NCBI RefSeq assembly: GCF_000521785.1
Contig: NZ_JALZ01000012.1
Location: 1 to 64,000, forward strand
Direction of reading: 5' to 3'
Length of the DNA stretch: 64,000 nt
Origin: Roseivivax halodurans JCM 10272
Lineage (GTDB): Bacteria; Pseudomonadota; Alphaproteobacteria; Rhodobacterales; Rhodobacteraceae
Shown: positions 1-9,278 of the stretch, in pieces
How the letters are laid out: each line of letters starts with the position of its first letter
Numbering within the stretch: the first letter of the stretch is position 1
Position numbers and translations under genes: made by a program
Notes under the pieces: model-generated
What the model saw: the letters and a program-made list of their open reading frames with translations, nothing else
What the model was told of the DNA's origin: nothing
Databases searched by the model: none

Positions 1-464
1 TTTGCCAGCGCAATCTCGGGCAGAACCGTGTGATTGGCAAAGGTGGAACAGCCCATGTAGTGATGCAGGACCGTGCCGTCGTCGAGGCTGAAGCGCGAGG
101 TGCCGTCGGGCATCACGCCCTTGCCCTGCGTGCCGCGGATCGCCTGGCAGAGATTGGTCTTGCCCGAGAGGCAATATTCGCATTCGCGGCATTCGGGGGT
201 GTAGAGCGGGATCACGTGGTCGCCGGGCACGACGCTCTTCACGCCCTCGCCGACCTCGAGCACGATGCCCGCGCCCTCGTGGCCGAGGATCGAGGGGAAG
301 AGCCCCTCGGGATCCGCGCCCGACCGGGTGAACTCGTCGGTGTGACAGATGCCGGTCGCCTTGACCTCGATCAGGACCTCGCCCGCCTTCGGACCTTCGA
401 GGTTCACCTCCATGATCTCCAGCGGCTTTCCCGCCTCCATCGCAACCGCCGCGCGCGTCTTCAT
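1..464 (-). CDS. frmA: S-(hydroxymethyl)glutathione dehydrogenase, class III ADH (partial)
   Basis: Only the first ~154 codons are present; the gene runs off the left edge. The enzyme oxidises S-hydroxymethylglutathione (the formaldehyde adduct) to S-formylglutathione with NAD, and this family also reduces S-nitrosoglutathione. The N-terminal zinc-alcohol-dehydrogenase fold is clear: the catalytic zinc site GICHTDE (about residue 38), then LGHEGAG, then a structural zinc loop of four cysteines ([17 protein letters not shown]). The ATG at 462-464 is preceded by GGGAGGTGA on the minus strand. It belongs functionally with gfa at 8556-9203. It is divergent from the gene at 619. The family call is firm; the 3' part cannot be checked here. 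Confidence 0.93.
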   Translation of the reverse strand, partial: MKTRAAVAMEAGKPLEIMEVNLEGPKAGEVLIEVKATGICHTDEFTRSGADPEGLFPSILGHEGAGIVLEVGEGVKSVVPGDHVIPLYTPECRECEYCLSGKTNLCQAIRGTQGKGVMPDGTSRFSLDDGTVLHHYMGCSTFANHTVLPEIALA

Positions 465-618
465 GCAGTCACCTCCCGGTTGTCCGTGCCGCTTCGGCAT
501 CTCATGGAAAAAACTTAAGCGTGGCCGCGAGCGCCGAACAATGCAGACCAAGGTGGGTACCCGTGATGCGTGGACATGGGCCGCGCGCCGGATAGTGTGG
601 ACGCAGAGGGAGGATGGC

Positions 619-1233
619 ATGACACCACGCGCGTTCGCCGCCACGGCACTGGTGCTCGGTCTCGCCGGGCACGTTTCGGCTGCCGATTTTTCCGATCCGA
701 CCTGGCCCTGCCAGCAGGCCAAGGTCGAAGGGCTATCACCGGGACTGATGTGGCCCCAGCCGCTGCCAGAGACCGAGCCGGCGATGGACGAGGCGACGCG
801 CGCCGATATCCGCAGCCTCGTCGGGCAACTTACGCTGCGGCGCCTGGACCTACCTGAGGTTGAACCGGCGCTCGATACCTTCGCGGCGGAGCACGGGCGT
901 GATCCCGCGCTGATGGGCCACGTCTTTCAGGAAGTCTTCGACATCATGTCGCGCACGCGGGCCGAGATCATGACGGGGATCGAGGAATACTCGCTGTCCC
1001 AGATCGACCTTGCCGAACGCATCGATGCCGCGCGCAACGTGATGGAGGCGGAGATGGCGAAAGAGGAGCCGGACTTCGACAAGGTGGACGCGGCGGAGGA
1101 ACAGCTCGCCTGGGACGAACGCATCTACGACGAGCGCCGCCAATCCCTGACCTATGTCTGCGAGACGCCGGTGCTTCTGGAAAAACGCCTCTATGCCATC
1201 GCGCAGATGCTGCTGAAGCGCGTCGAGAGCTGA
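619..1233 (+). CDS. Secreted helical protein of unknown function
   Basis: 204 residues from the ATG at 619, preceded by AGGGAGGATGGC. An upstream in-frame opening back to 349 exists, but the signal peptide ([21 protein letters not shown]) starts here. The mature protein is charged and predicted helical, rich in Glu/Asp/Arg from residue 60 on, with only two cysteines visible (about residues 31 and 181). I recognise no domain. It ends 10 bp from the convergent metallohydrolase gene and is divergent from frmA, so a periplasmic role in the C1-oxidation system is an inference from position only. Confidence 0.7.
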   Translation: MTPRAFAATALVLGLAGHVSAADFSDPTWPCQQAKVEGLSPGLMWPQPLPETEPAMDEATRADIRSLVGQLTLRRLDLPEVEPALDTFAAEHGRDPALMGHVFQEVFDIMSRTRAEIMTGIEEYSLSQIDLAERIDAARNVMEAEMAKEEPDFDKVDAAEEQLAWDERIYDERRQSLTYVCETPVLLEKRLYAIAQMLLKRVES

Positions 1234-1243
1234 AGCCCGGCGC

Positions 1244-2281
1244 TCATTCCCATTCGAGTTCGGTGAAGGCCACGGTTGCGTTCGCCGGGTTGAAGATCTC
1301 GAACAGCTCCCATTGCCCCGCCTCCGACCTGGCGATGTCCGGAACCGCGTCGCCAAGCCGTTCGCCGGCCTCGATCGCCGCACGCGTGTCGCTGGCGAGA
1401 ACCTCCAGATAGCGGCGCAGAGCGGCGCCGCCCTCGGGCCAGGCTAGCGAGGCATCGCCGTGTCCGGGCACGACACGTGCCGGCTCCAGGGCGTCGATCC
1501 TGTCGAGCACCGCGCGCCATCCGGGAAGAGAACCGTCGAGCGAAGGGGTGTGCCGGTGGAAGACGAGATCGCCAGCGAAGAGCGTGCCCGTCGCCTCGTC
1601 CAGTACCGTCAGGTCCGTCGGTGTATGCGCCGTGGGCCAGGCCTGAACTCTCAGCGTCCGGCCACCGAGATCGATGCTCATCCGGTCGGTCACTGCCACA
1701 TCGACCTCCGGGAGCTCGGAGCCAATGGCCTGTCCGGCGCCGATATCGGCATCGAGGCTCTCCCGGTAATCCTGCCGCCGGTCGGCCAGCGCCCGCGACA
1801 GATGCCGGTGCCCGACGACCTGCGCGCCGGCCTCGGTGAAGATGCTCGTGCCGAAGACGTGGTCGGGATGCATGTGGGTCAGGATCACGTGGGTGACCGG
1901 CAGGTCCGTGCGCGCCCGGACGGCGCGCCAGAGCGCCTCACCGATCCAGCGCGCATTGCCGGTATCGATCACGGCCACGGAGGCGCCGCCGATGACGACG
2001 CCGAGATTGGCCACGTCGCCGCCGTTCTCTTCGCCGGGTGTCGCCACCTCACCCTCGTGCACGAAGACCCCCGCCGCCACCTCCGTCAGATCGAGCGCCG
2101 GGCCGGCCGCACGACAGCTCGGGGGCCCGGACGCGACGAGCCCTGAGGGAGCTTCCGCGGAGATGTCCTTCAACGTCTCAACGCAGGCGCTGCGCGTCTC
2201 TGCCGCGTGACCGGGGATCAGGACGTCGCGGCAAATGCCGGGCTCCGCGGCGAGGCAGAGAGTCAGCACGGCTTCGAACAT
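1244..2281 (-). CDS. Quinoprotein relay system zinc metallohydrolase (MBL fold)
   Basis: 345 residues; start chosen at the ATG 2279-2281, giving the family-typical opening MFEAVLTLCLAAEPGICRDV. A metallo-beta-lactamase fold follows: the zinc motif THMHPDH is at residues 135-141, with later metal ligands at AGDLVFH and VPGHGD. Proteins of this family accompany PQQ-dependent alcohol dehydrogenases and SoxYZ-like carriers and are thought to be part of an electron or sulfur relay; their exact reaction is not established. It lies divergent from the SoxYZ-like gene at 2424, with about 140 bp of shared upstream DNA, supporting a joint system. Confidence 0.85.
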   Translation of the reverse strand: MFEAVLTLCLAAEPGICRDVLIPGHAAETRSACVETLKDISAEAPSGLVASGPPSCRAAGPALDLTEVAAGVFVHEGEVATPGEENGGDVANLGVVIGGASVAVIDTGNARWIGEALWRAVRARTDLPVTHVILTHMHPDHVFGTSIFTEAGAQVVGHRHLSRALADRRQDYRESLDADIGAGQAIGSELPEVDVAVTDRMSIDLGGRTLRVQAWPTAHTPTDLTVLDEATGTLFAGDLVFHRHTPSLDGSLPGWRAVLDRIDALEPARVVPGHGDASLAWPEGGAALRRYLEVLASDTRAAIEAGERLGDAVPDIARSEAGQWELFEIFNPANATVAFTELEWE

Positions 2282-2423
2282 GGCAGATGCCTCCTGCGGT
2301 CTCGGCGGACCGATCCTGCGGCCGCGGCCCATGTACGAACCACCGCGACGATGGGATGGGTATGCCGGTCGCCGCCGAAGTGGCAGGATGGCGCAGCCTT
2401 TGGAATGATGCAGGAGGAGCGTC

Positions 2424-3233
2424 ATGAAGATCCTGGCACAAGTCGCGCTGGCCCTCTTGCTCGGCAGCGCGGCCCATGCGGCCGAGACCGCCAACCCCCT
2501 GACCGACAGCGACAGCTGGCAGGCCATCCGCGCCGACGTCGCCGGAGACATTCAGATTTCCGAGGCCGGCGACCTTTTCGAGGTGGTGGCCCCCTACCGC
2601 GCATCGCACGCCGCCGCGGTGCCGGTGACGATACGGCAGACCGATCCCTCGGCGCGCATCACCGGCGCAACGGTGGTGATCGACGAGAACCCCTCGCCCG
2701 TCGCTGCCGAGTTCACATTCGGCGAGGCGATGCTGCCGCTCGATCTCGAGATGCGGGTCCGGGTGAACCAGTATTCCAACGTCCGCGTCCTCGCCGAAAC
2801 GGATGCCGGAACCTTCATGGACGGGCGGTTCGTGAAGGCCTCGGGCGGGTGCTCGGCCCCCGCGACACGCGATCCCGAAGAGGCGCTGGCCTCGATGGGA
2901 GAGATGCGGCTGCGGCTCTTCGGCAAGGACGAGACCGGGGCGATGTCGATGCCGCGTCGCGAGGCTCAGGTGATGATCCGGCACCCGAACTATTCGGGGC
3001 TGCAGCGCAACCAGATCACGCATCTCTTCATCGCGGCGCATTTCCTTGACCAGATCGAGGTGCTGCAGGGCGACGAGCTGCTCTTCCGAATGACCGGCGG
3101 CATCTCGATCAGCGAGAACCCCGTCTTCCGCTTCAGCTATGCCGACAACGGCACCGAGGCTCTGACCGTCCGCGCGCACGACACGGACGGCAACTGGTTC
3201 GAGGAGGTCCTGCCGAAGGACCAGCAGAGCTGA
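2424..3233 (+). CDS. Quinoprotein dehydrogenase-associated SoxYZ-like carrier
   Basis: 269 residues with a signal peptide (residues 1-19) and two beta-sandwich halves. A SoxY-like N-terminal half carries the cysteine motif GGCSAPA (Cys143), and a SoxZ-like C-terminal half runs about 160-269. In thiosulfate oxidation SoxYZ carries substrates on a C-terminal GGCGG arm. Here the cysteine is internal, as is usual in the quinoprotein-associated fusion family. It likely acts in the periplasm with the metallohydrolase encoded divergently. The ATG at 2424 follows AGGAGGAG. No sox genes are nearby, which argues against a thiosulfate role. Confidence 0.85.
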   Translation: MKILAQVALALLLGSAAHAAETANPLTDSDSWQAIRADVAGDIQISEAGDLFEVVAPYRASHAAAVPVTIRQTDPSARITGATVVIDENPSPVAAEFTFGEAMLPLDLEMRVRVNQYSNVRVLAETDAGTFMDGRFVKASGGCSAPATRDPEEALASMGEMRLRLFGKDETGAMSMPRREAQVMIRHPNYSGLQRNQITHLFIAAHFLDQIEVLQGDELLFRMTGGISISENPVFRFSYADNGTEALTVRAHDTDGNWFEEVLPKDQQS

Positions 3234-3236
3234 GGC

Positions 3237-3587
3237 TCAGAAACAGACGATCTCCGCCTCCGCCTGCGCGCGGCGGAGATCGGCGACCATGGTGTTCGCG
3301 CTCGCCGCGCTGCGGAACACCGCCATGCGCTCGCCCCCGGTTTGCCGCATGGAGAGGACGGTCTCGGCCTGCACATAATCCTCGTAGGGCAGGATCGAGG
3401 CGATGCGGTCGATGGAGCAGGAGCATTGCGCGAGCACCTGCCGGCTCTGGCCGTTGGTCGCCATGCAGGCGAAGACGTAATCGGCTCTCACTTCCGTCGG
3501 ATAGTCGTTGTAGCGTTCGGCCACGTCCTGCGCTGCGGCAGGCGCCGCCAGCAGGCACAGCGTCAGCGTGATCGCACGAAGGGTCAT
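3237..3587 (-). CDS. Small secreted protein of C1 gene clusters, unknown function
   Basis: 116 residues with a signal peptide ending near AAPAAAQ (residue 20). The mature part has four cysteines (FACMA, QCSCS and the C-terminal CF), so disulfides or a cofactor are possible, although no CXXCH haem site is present. The start at 3587 overlaps the stop of the next upstream gene (3584-4234) by 4 bp, so the two are translationally coupled. It ends 3 bp beyond the convergent SoxYZ-like gene. I do not recognise a named domain; position suggests a periplasmic accessory of methanol or formaldehyde oxidation. Confidence 0.7.
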   Translation of the reverse strand: MTLRAITLTLCLLAAPAAAQDVAERYNDYPTEVRADYVFACMATNGQSRQVLAQCSCSIDRIASILPYEDYVQAETVLSMRQTGGERMAVFRSAASANTMVADLRRAQAEAEIVCF

Positions 3588-4234
3588 GGTGAGGTCTCCT
3601 CGGCGGTGCGGTCGCCCATGTGGTCGAAGGTCAGCGTCGTGCTGTAGGCTTCAGTCCCGGTTTCTGGGATGCTCGCGGAGAGGGTCTGGTAGAGCCCTGG
3701 CACCTCCGGCGACATGACCGCGGAGAGGGTCAGGGCGTCGAAGCCCTGCATCCGCGCCGCGTTCGGATCGTCCGCGAAGGGATGCAGCGTGACTTCGGTC
3801 GCCCCGGGGACATCGCGCACCTCGCCCGCCTCGAGCAGTGCCTCCTTCATGCGGTTGCGGATGTAGAACGGATTGCCGCCGGCGGCCTCTGCGACGTCGC
3901 GGACCACGGTCTCCACAAAATACATGATGATCGGATTGCCGACGCCCGCGGGGAACTCGCCGAGCACGCGATGCCTGCCGTCCCGGCGCAGGGTCAGCCG
4001 CGCCATCTCGCCCTCGATCGACAATTCGATCCGGCCGTCTTCCTCCGGCTCAGGATCAAAGCCGTTCGTGATGGATCTGTCGTAGACGAGCGTCCGGTCG
4101 GCCGGCACCTCGTCGAGCGTGCCGTTCACGAAGATCCTGTCATAGGCGCTCGGCCCACCCTCTTCCGCTGCCACGACGGCGCCGGCACCCAGCAGGGCCA
4201 GCGCGGCGGCGGACGCGATCCGCAACTGTCTCAT
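3584..4234 (-). CDS. Secreted protein of unknown function
   Basis: 216 residues. A signal peptide (residues 1-22, ending VVAA) is followed by an acidic, mostly beta-strand mature protein with no cysteine in the mature part. I see no catalytic motif. It overlaps the 116-residue gene downstream by ATGA and lies 46 bp after the end of the hybrid kinase gene, on the same strand. The kinase/FIST/regulator cassette and these two secreted proteins could therefore share a transcript. Function unknown; a link to quinoprotein alcohol oxidation is inferred from neighbours. Confidence 0.68.
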   Translation of the reverse strand: MRQLRIASAAALALLGAGAVVAAEEGGPSAYDRIFVNGTLDEVPADRTLVYDRSITNGFDPEPEEDGRIELSIEGEMARLTLRRDGRHRVLGEFPAGVGNPIIMYFVETVVRDVAEAAGGNPFYIRNRMKEALLEAGEVRDVPGATEVTLHPFADDPNAARMQGFDALTLSAVMSPEVPGLYQTLSASIPETGTEAYSTTLTFDHMGDRTAEETSP

Positions 4235-4280
4235 GGCAGATCCTCCTTCGGTTCCGACCCTATGCCTCGCCTGCGGACTG

Positions 4281-6539
4281 TCATGACAGACTTTGGTCTG
4301 CGCTCGCCGCCATCGTCCGTCCCCGCGTCTTCCAGTCGATGAGCGGCCGGAGGCGCGACGGATCGACGGGCTTTGCCAGGAGGGTCAGGTCGTGCGTCTG
4401 CGCCGCCGCTTCGAGAGTACCGCCCGACCAGGACGTGATCATGATCGCCGGGACGTGCTGACCGGTCGCCCGCCGGACCTCCTCGACGGTGCGGAAGCCG
4501 GTATCCCCGCGGTCGAGCCTGTAGTCGACGATGACGATGTCGGGCGCGCAACCGATGTCGCGCACGAGCGCGAGCGCCTCCTCGGTGGTGTGCGCGCCGA
4601 GAACGCTTGCGCCCCAGCTCTCGAGCCGCTGAACCGTCGCGAAGAGCACGTCCGCGTCGCTCTCCACCACCAGCGCGACGAGATCCATGTCGGCATCGGG
4701 CGGCGCAATGTCGGCCACCGACGCGGGCTCGGCGAGCGCCGCACTCGCAGGGGGTGCGACGCGCTCCATCTCGATCCAGAACACCGAGCCGATCCCGGGT
4801 TTCGAGCGCACGCCCACGCCGTGCCCCAGATGGCGGCAGGTCCGGTCGACGATCGAGAGGCCGAGCCCGAGCCCCGAGCCGGGGGTCACGTTGTCGGCTC
4901 GCGCGAATTCCTCGAAGATGCGGGCCTGGTCGCGGCGCGAGATGCCGATGCCGGTATCCCAGACTTCGAGCACCACCTTCTCGCCTCGGTTGCGGCAGCC
5001 GACGAGAACGCGTCCGCCTTCGGGGGTGTACTGGACCGCATTGACGATGAGATTGCGGACCGATCGCATGAGATAGCGGTAATCGCTGCGCACCCATGCG
5101 GAAGAGGGAACGCAGTCGAGCCTCACCCCGCGCGAGGCGGCGAACACGGCCTGATCGGAGACGACCGCATCGAGGATGTCGCCGAGGCAGAGATCCGCCG
5201 CGACGAGCCCCTCGCCCGCGCTGTCGAGACGCGAGATGTCGAGAATGGCGTGGAGCAGCGTCTCCATCGACCCGAATGAACTGTCGAGCCGCTGGATGAG
5301 CGTGTGCATCTCGCTGCCGCGGGACTTGTCGACGAGCGTCGAGATGAGGATCTTGGCGGCGTTCACGGGCTGGAGCAGATCGTGGCTCGCGGCGGCGAGG
5401 AAACGCGTCTTGGACGACATCGCCGCCTCGGCCGCCTCCTTGGCGAGACGGAGTTCGTCTTCGACGCGCGCCTGTTCCTCGTACTGGGCGGTCAGACGAC
5501 AGTTGGCCTCGGTCAGTTCGACGGTGCGCTCTTCGACCCGGCGCTCGAGCATCTCGGTCGCGCGGTACTCGAGCGAGACGTCGGCGATGTCGGCGAGGAA
5601 GCCCCGGTCGGGCAGGCTGTGGAGATGCAGGTCCAGCACCTGCCCCCGCCCGTTGAAGAGCCTCTGGCGCAGCTGCCCGTCGGTGCGCAGCTTGCGCGGC
5701 CAATGCTCGACCTGGTTGTCGGCGCCTCCGGCGACGACCGTGCCGTTGTTCTTGAGGAAGGCGAGAATGTCGTCGAACCGGGTGCCGCGCTGCACGAGTG
5801 TGAACGGCAACCCGAGCAGGGTCCGGAACCGGTCGTTGCAGATCATCACCGTGCCGGGCCGCGCGAAGGTGCAGATGCCGAGGCTCATGTGGTCGAACGC
5901 CGCCTGCAGATAATGCGCCTGCCGGTCGATGAGCTGGTCCTTCTCGGACCGGCTCGCCCGGACGATGCCGGTGATCTCGGTCTGCAGGACGATGACGTTG
6001 TCCGAAGACGTGCGCTGCAGGTTGACCTGGAACCACGTGTCTTCGGCCAGTTCGAGCACGAAGGACATGACACCGGCGGTTTCGGGGCCGCGTCGTGCGC
6101 GCATCAGGTGATCGCGCACGGTGTCGTCTCGCGATACAAGATGGGTGCTGCCGGCCACGGCGACGAAGTATTCGTCGATGCCGATGCCGGCAAAGACATG
6201 CTCGGCGATGTCCGGCAGGAGCTGGCGGAACTGGTCGTTGCAGATCTGGAGCTGTCCGTCGCTGAAGAGGGCAAAGCCGCCCTCCATGACCGAGAGGGCC
6301 TCGGCAAAACTTTTCTGCGCGCGCTCACGGTCCCGCCGCAGTTCGGCCAGCTCGTTGGACGCACGCTCGAGGTCGCGCGCCTTCGCCCAGACCTGCGCCT
6401 GCAACGACACGGCCGACTGGAAGGCGGAATAAGCGGTGGTGGCGACCTCGTGCTGGCGGCCGGCGCGGCGCAGGAGGGCGTCGATGATCCTCGACTGCTT
6501 GACGACCTGCACCTCCGGCGGGTCACTGGGGTCGATCAT
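4281..6539 (-). CDS. PAS-domain hybrid histidine kinase (NahK/ErcS'/FlhS-like)
   Basis: 752 residues from the ATG at 6539, which overlaps the FIST gene's stop. No transmembrane segment is visible, so it is a soluble sensor. Order: N-terminal helices (30-80), two PAS-like domains (about 80-195 and 208-325), coiled coil (326-375), HisKA with phospho-His386 in ASHDLLQP, HATPase with N-box Asn500 and G-boxes DTGIG and GSGLGLGLS, and a C-terminal receiver (about 618-735) with phospho-Asp672 and Lys723. The architecture resembles NahK/ErcS' of Pseudomonas, which works with a FIST protein and controls PQQ ethanol oxidation. FlhS of Paracoccus, controlling formaldehyde oxidation, is the other comparison. 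The partner is probably the regulator at 7698-8423. Confidence 0.88.
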   Translation of the reverse strand: MIDPSDPPEVQVVKQSRIIDALLRRAGRQHEVATTAYSAFQSAVSLQAQVWAKARDLERASNELAELRRDRERAQKSFAEALSVMEGGFALFSDGQLQICNDQFRQLLPDIAEHVFAGIGIDEYFVAVAGSTHLVSRDDTVRDHLMRARRGPETAGVMSFVLELAEDTWFQVNLQRTSSDNVIVLQTEITGIVRASRSEKDQLIDRQAHYLQAAFDHMSLGICTFARPGTVMICNDRFRTLLGLPFTLVQRGTRFDDILAFLKNNGTVVAGGADNQVEHWPRKLRTDGQLRQRLFNGRGQVLDLHLHSLPDRGFLADIADVSLEYRATEMLERRVEERTVELTEANCRLTAQYEEQARVEDELRLAKEAAEAAMSSKTRFLAAASHDLLQPVNAAKILISTLVDKSRGSEMHTLIQRLDSSFGSMETLLHAILDISRLDSAGEGLVAADLCLGDILDAVVSDQAVFAASRGVRLDCVPSSAWVRSDYRYLMRSVRNLIVNAVQYTPEGGRVLVGCRNRGEKVVLEVWDTGIGISRRDQARIFEEFARADNVTPGSGLGLGLSIVDRTCRHLGHGVGVRSKPGIGSVFWIEMERVAPPASAALAEPASVADIAPPDADMDLVALVVESDADVLFATVQRLESWGASVLGAHTTEEALALVRDIGCAPDIVIVDYRLDRGDTGFRTVEEVRRATGQHVPAIMITSWSGGTLEAAAQTHDLTLLAKPVDPSRLRPLIDWKTRGRTMAASADQSLS

Positions 6540-7696
6540 TGCAGACCTCCTGCGGGCGGCGGGTCGAAGAACGCGACGCCCACGAAGGTCTGGTTCACGT
6601 GCACGCCGCAATGCTGCTCGCCATAGGTGTTGAACCCCAGCACTTTGCGGGCGCGCAGGATGTCCGAGGCCGCGGCGGTCAGCTGCTTCTGCTCGATCTC
6701 GATTTTGCGCAGGATGCAGTCGAAGCCGAGGATGAAGTCAGGCGCATGTCCGCTGCGGCTTTCGACCGCGAGCCCTTCGTCGAGCGTGCGCAGCACCTCG
6801 CGGCCGCGGCCGAGCGTGAGTAGCAGCCCGTCGTCGATCGCCGAGAGGAACGTGAGCGCGCCGTCCTCCCGCGCGCCCTGGATCGCGCGGACATGGTAGA
6901 GGGACGAGTTCCGCACGAGGACCGGGTTCTCGGCGAAGACGCGCGGATTGAGCTCTGCCACGCTCGTGCCCACGAGGCGCGCGTATTCCTGCGCAGCGGG
7001 CGCGCCGTTCAGCTCGAGCACCATCCGCTCTTCGGGAACCGCGTCGGTGACGACCATACGCTTCTCGGTCGGCAGGAAATGGTCGAACCCGATGCCGGCC
7101 ACCTCGAGGTCGGTCTCGAGCAGAAGGAGGAGCGCGGCGTTGGAATGGAAGGCGCCGTTGTGCAGCACGAAGGTGGAGCGGAAGTGCAGCCCGTCTCCGG
7201 CCGAGCCCCCGAAAACCGGCAGCGGCCCGAGCGCCTCCTCGAGCGCGACGACGAGCACGTCCTCCTGCTTCGAGAGCCCGTCTGCGAAGGTAAGCGCGAG
7301 ACGGTTCCTCTGCGCCGTCTTCTGAAACTGGGCGTTGAGCTTGCGCACAGCCGCCGCGGTCTGGCTGATCTGCAGCGGTTGGAGGGGAGAGATCAGCATC
7401 GAGGCGACGCGGAAATGCGCCCGCGGCAGCTGGATCGCCAGAAGCGCATCGGTTTCGTACCCTTGCGGCGTGATCTGACCGGCCGTGGTGCAGCCGAAGA
7501 CGGAGACCCCCCGGAACCGGCGGTTCATCCGATCGGCGAGTTCCGCGAGATCAAACCCCTCGGGAACGAACACCAGCAGGCAGCACGCCTCCCGCGGATC
7601 GAGCTGGCCGGCGATCTCCGCGACGGCTATGCGCGGCTCGCGCGCATACGACATCGCCACGGTGGCAAATGTCGGACCGCCCGGCTTCTGCAACAT
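6536..7696 (-). CDS. FIST-domain sensor protein (NosP-like)
   Basis: 386 residues, soluble. It has FIST N (about 35-225) followed by FIST C (about 230-360), including the conserved FGCTTAGQI and GGSAGDG segments. In other bacteria a FIST protein (NosP) binds haem and nitric oxide and modulates a co-encoded NahK-type hybrid kinase. The same two-gene arrangement is present here: the gene starts 1 bp after the regulator's stop and overlaps the kinase by ATGA. His184 and His205 are candidate haem ligands by position, but that is my guess. A small-ligand sensor feeding the kinase is likely; the ligand is unknown. Confidence 0.82.
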   Translation of the reverse strand: MLQKPGGPTFATVAMSYAREPRIAVAEIAGQLDPREACCLLVFVPEGFDLAELADRMNRRFRGVSVFGCTTAGQITPQGYETDALLAIQLPRAHFRVASMLISPLQPLQISQTAAAVRKLNAQFQKTAQRNRLALTFADGLSKQEDVLVVALEEALGPLPVFGGSAGDGLHFRSTFVLHNGAFHSNAALLLLLETDLEVAGIGFDHFLPTEKRMVVTDAVPEERMVLELNGAPAAQEYARLVGTSVAELNPRVFAENPVLVRNSSLYHVRAIQGAREDGALTFLSAIDDGLLLTLGRGREVLRTLDEGLAVESRSGHAPDFILGFDCILRKIEIEQKQLTAAASDILRARKVLGFNTYGEQHCGVHVNQTFVGVAFFDPPPAGGLQ

Positions 7697-7697
7697 T

Positions 7698-8423
7698 CTA
7701 TCGCCCGACCGAGCTTTCGGCCTCGGACTCGGCGTAGTCACCGGAGAAGTTGAGACCCACGCTTTCGACCAGCACCGCCGCCTGCGTCCGGTTCTGGACC
7801 CCGAGGCGGCGCAGCAGGACCGTGATATGCGCCTTCACCGTGGCCTCTGCGAGGTTCATCTCGTAGGCGATCTGCTTGTTCTGCTTGCCTGCACAGATGA
7901 GGCGCATCACCCGCGATTGCTGCGGCGTCAGCTGCAGGATCCGCTGGCTGATTTCCCGCACGTCGAGCGAGCGCTGCCCGGATACAGAGCCGTTCCTGGG
8001 TACAGTCTCGAAGAACTTGTGCCCGAGCCGGATCTCCGAGAGCGCGAGCTTCAGCGTCTGGATCGGGGCGTCCTTGCAAAGAAAACCCGCGGCCCCCGCG
8101 GATTTGACCGCTGCGACGATGTCGTCGGAAGCCAGCGACGAATTGACGAGGATCGGCGTGTCGGGCATCTGGTCGCGCAGGCGCAGGAGCCCGCAGATCC
8201 CGGTCACGTCCGGCAGCTTTAGGTCGAGCATGACGAGATCGGGCGAAAAGCCGGGGCGCAAGGTGTCAAGCGCGTCCTGCAGGCAGGTTACCGTCTCAAT
8301 GTGCGGATCGTCGAAGACGTGGCGAAGTGCAGAGCAGAGGGCCTCGGCGTAGAGCGGATGATCGTCCACCACCAGAACTGATGCAATGCGACAGTCCGGT
8401 GGTGAAACCGGTTCGTGCTTCAT
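7698..8423 (-). CDS. NarL/LuxR-type response regulator (FlhR/ErbR-like)
   Basis: 241 residues. The receiver domain (about 14-130) has the acidic pair Asp20/Asp21, phospho-acceptor Asp67 in VMLDLKLPD and Lys117. The LuxR-type helix-turn-helix lies at about 173-235 (LTPQQSRVMRLICAGKQNKQ). The ATG at 8421-8423 follows GGGAGGA at good spacing, and this is the first gene of the regulator-FIST-kinase operon. Regulators of this type next to glutathione-formaldehyde genes control methanol/formaldehyde oxidation in Paracoccus (FlhR). That role is inferred here from neighbours (gfa, frmA, quinoprotein accessories). Confidence 0.87.
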   Translation of the reverse strand: MKHEPVSPPDCRIASVLVVDDHPLYAEALCSALRHVFDDPHIETVTCLQDALDTLRPGFSPDLVMLDLKLPDVTGICGLLRLRDQMPDTPILVNSSLASDDIVAAVKSAGAAGFLCKDAPIQTLKLALSEIRLGHKFFETVPRNGSVSGQRSLDVREISQRILQLTPQQSRVMRLICAGKQNKQIAYEMNLAEATVKAHITVLLRRLGVQNRTQAAVLVESVGLNFSGDYAESEAESSVGR

Positions 8424-8555
8424 GTGAATTTTCCTCCCGTTCGGAAGGTTGCCGCAACGGAATCTCCCAAGCAAGAGTGCTGTGCTCAGTATGCCGTGAC
8501 CGGCCGTCTTTCGCTCTGTCGTCTGCCGCGCGAAAGACGGCCGGTTCCGCGCCGC

Positions 8556-9203
8556 TCAGGCCGCCAGAACGCCCTTCTGCTTGGCGACATGGGTCGAGAT
8601 TGCGTCCATCAGCGGCGGCGAGAGGCAATCGTAGGGCGTCAGGCCGAGATCCCGCAGACGGTTCCGTATGCCGTCCATCCGCGCGGGATCGACACCGGAC
8701 TCGATGATCGAGGACACGAAGGCCGCAAATTCCGGCGCCGACCAGCCGCCCTCGCGCGACAATTCGGTATGCACGAAGTCGAGCCCGTGAAACGGATGTC
8801 CGGTGTTCTCGATCCGCCCGATCATGTGAACCCCGCACGCCTTGCAGGCGTGACGCTGGATCGCCGCGCTTGGATCGACGATTTCGAGCTTCTCCGGATG
8901 CGCCGTGATCTTCACCTTGTCGCGTCCGACCACCGCGATCTGCGAGAAGACCGCGCCGTCAGGCTTCCAGCATTTGGTGCAGCCGCAGACGTGGTTGTGT
9001 GCCGTCTGGGCGGACACCTCGACAACCACCTGATCGCTCTTGCAATGACAGCGCAGCGTTCCGCCGGTGAAGCCGCTCTTTCCGGACTTCACCCCGTTGT
9101 CCACCGAGGGGTGGATCTTCACGCTCGGATCGCTCCGGGGCGTGTGGTGGTCCCGTTGAGGCGTGGTCTTGTTCTCCCCGAAAAGGGATGACAGCAGTCC
9201 CAT
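8556..9203 (-). CDS. gfa: S-(hydroxymethyl)glutathione synthase (glutathione-dependent formaldehyde-activating enzyme)
   Basis: 215 residues of the Gfa/CENP-V zinc fold. Cysteine groups lie at CHCKS, CGCTKCW and CKACGVH, and the C-terminal block [20 protein letters not shown] is characteristic of Gfa. It speeds condensation of formaldehyde with glutathione, giving the substrate of FrmA (start of the window). An extra ~23 residues precede the usual Gfa start (near [11 protein letters not shown]). The ATG at 9203 has a GGGAGGATC site upstream, so the extension is probably real. It lies 75 bp downstream of the BatD-like gene on the same strand, and may be read from the moxR operon. Confidence 0.94.
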   Translation of the reverse strand: MGLLSSLFGENKTTPQRDHHTPRSDPSVKIHPSVDNGVKSGKSGFTGGTLRCHCKSDQVVVEVSAQTAHNHVCGCTKCWKPDGAVFSQIAVVGRDKVKITAHPEKLEIVDPSAAIQRHACKACGVHMIGRIENTGHPFHGLDFVHTELSREGGWSAPEFAAFVSSIIESGVDPARMDGIRNRLRDLGLTPYDCLSPPLMDAISTHVAKQKGVLAA

Positions 9204-9278
9204 GATTATGATCCTCCCATGACCGCGATCAGGCATCGCGGCAGGACCATTCTGCGCCTCGCCCCCGCTTCGAGCAAT

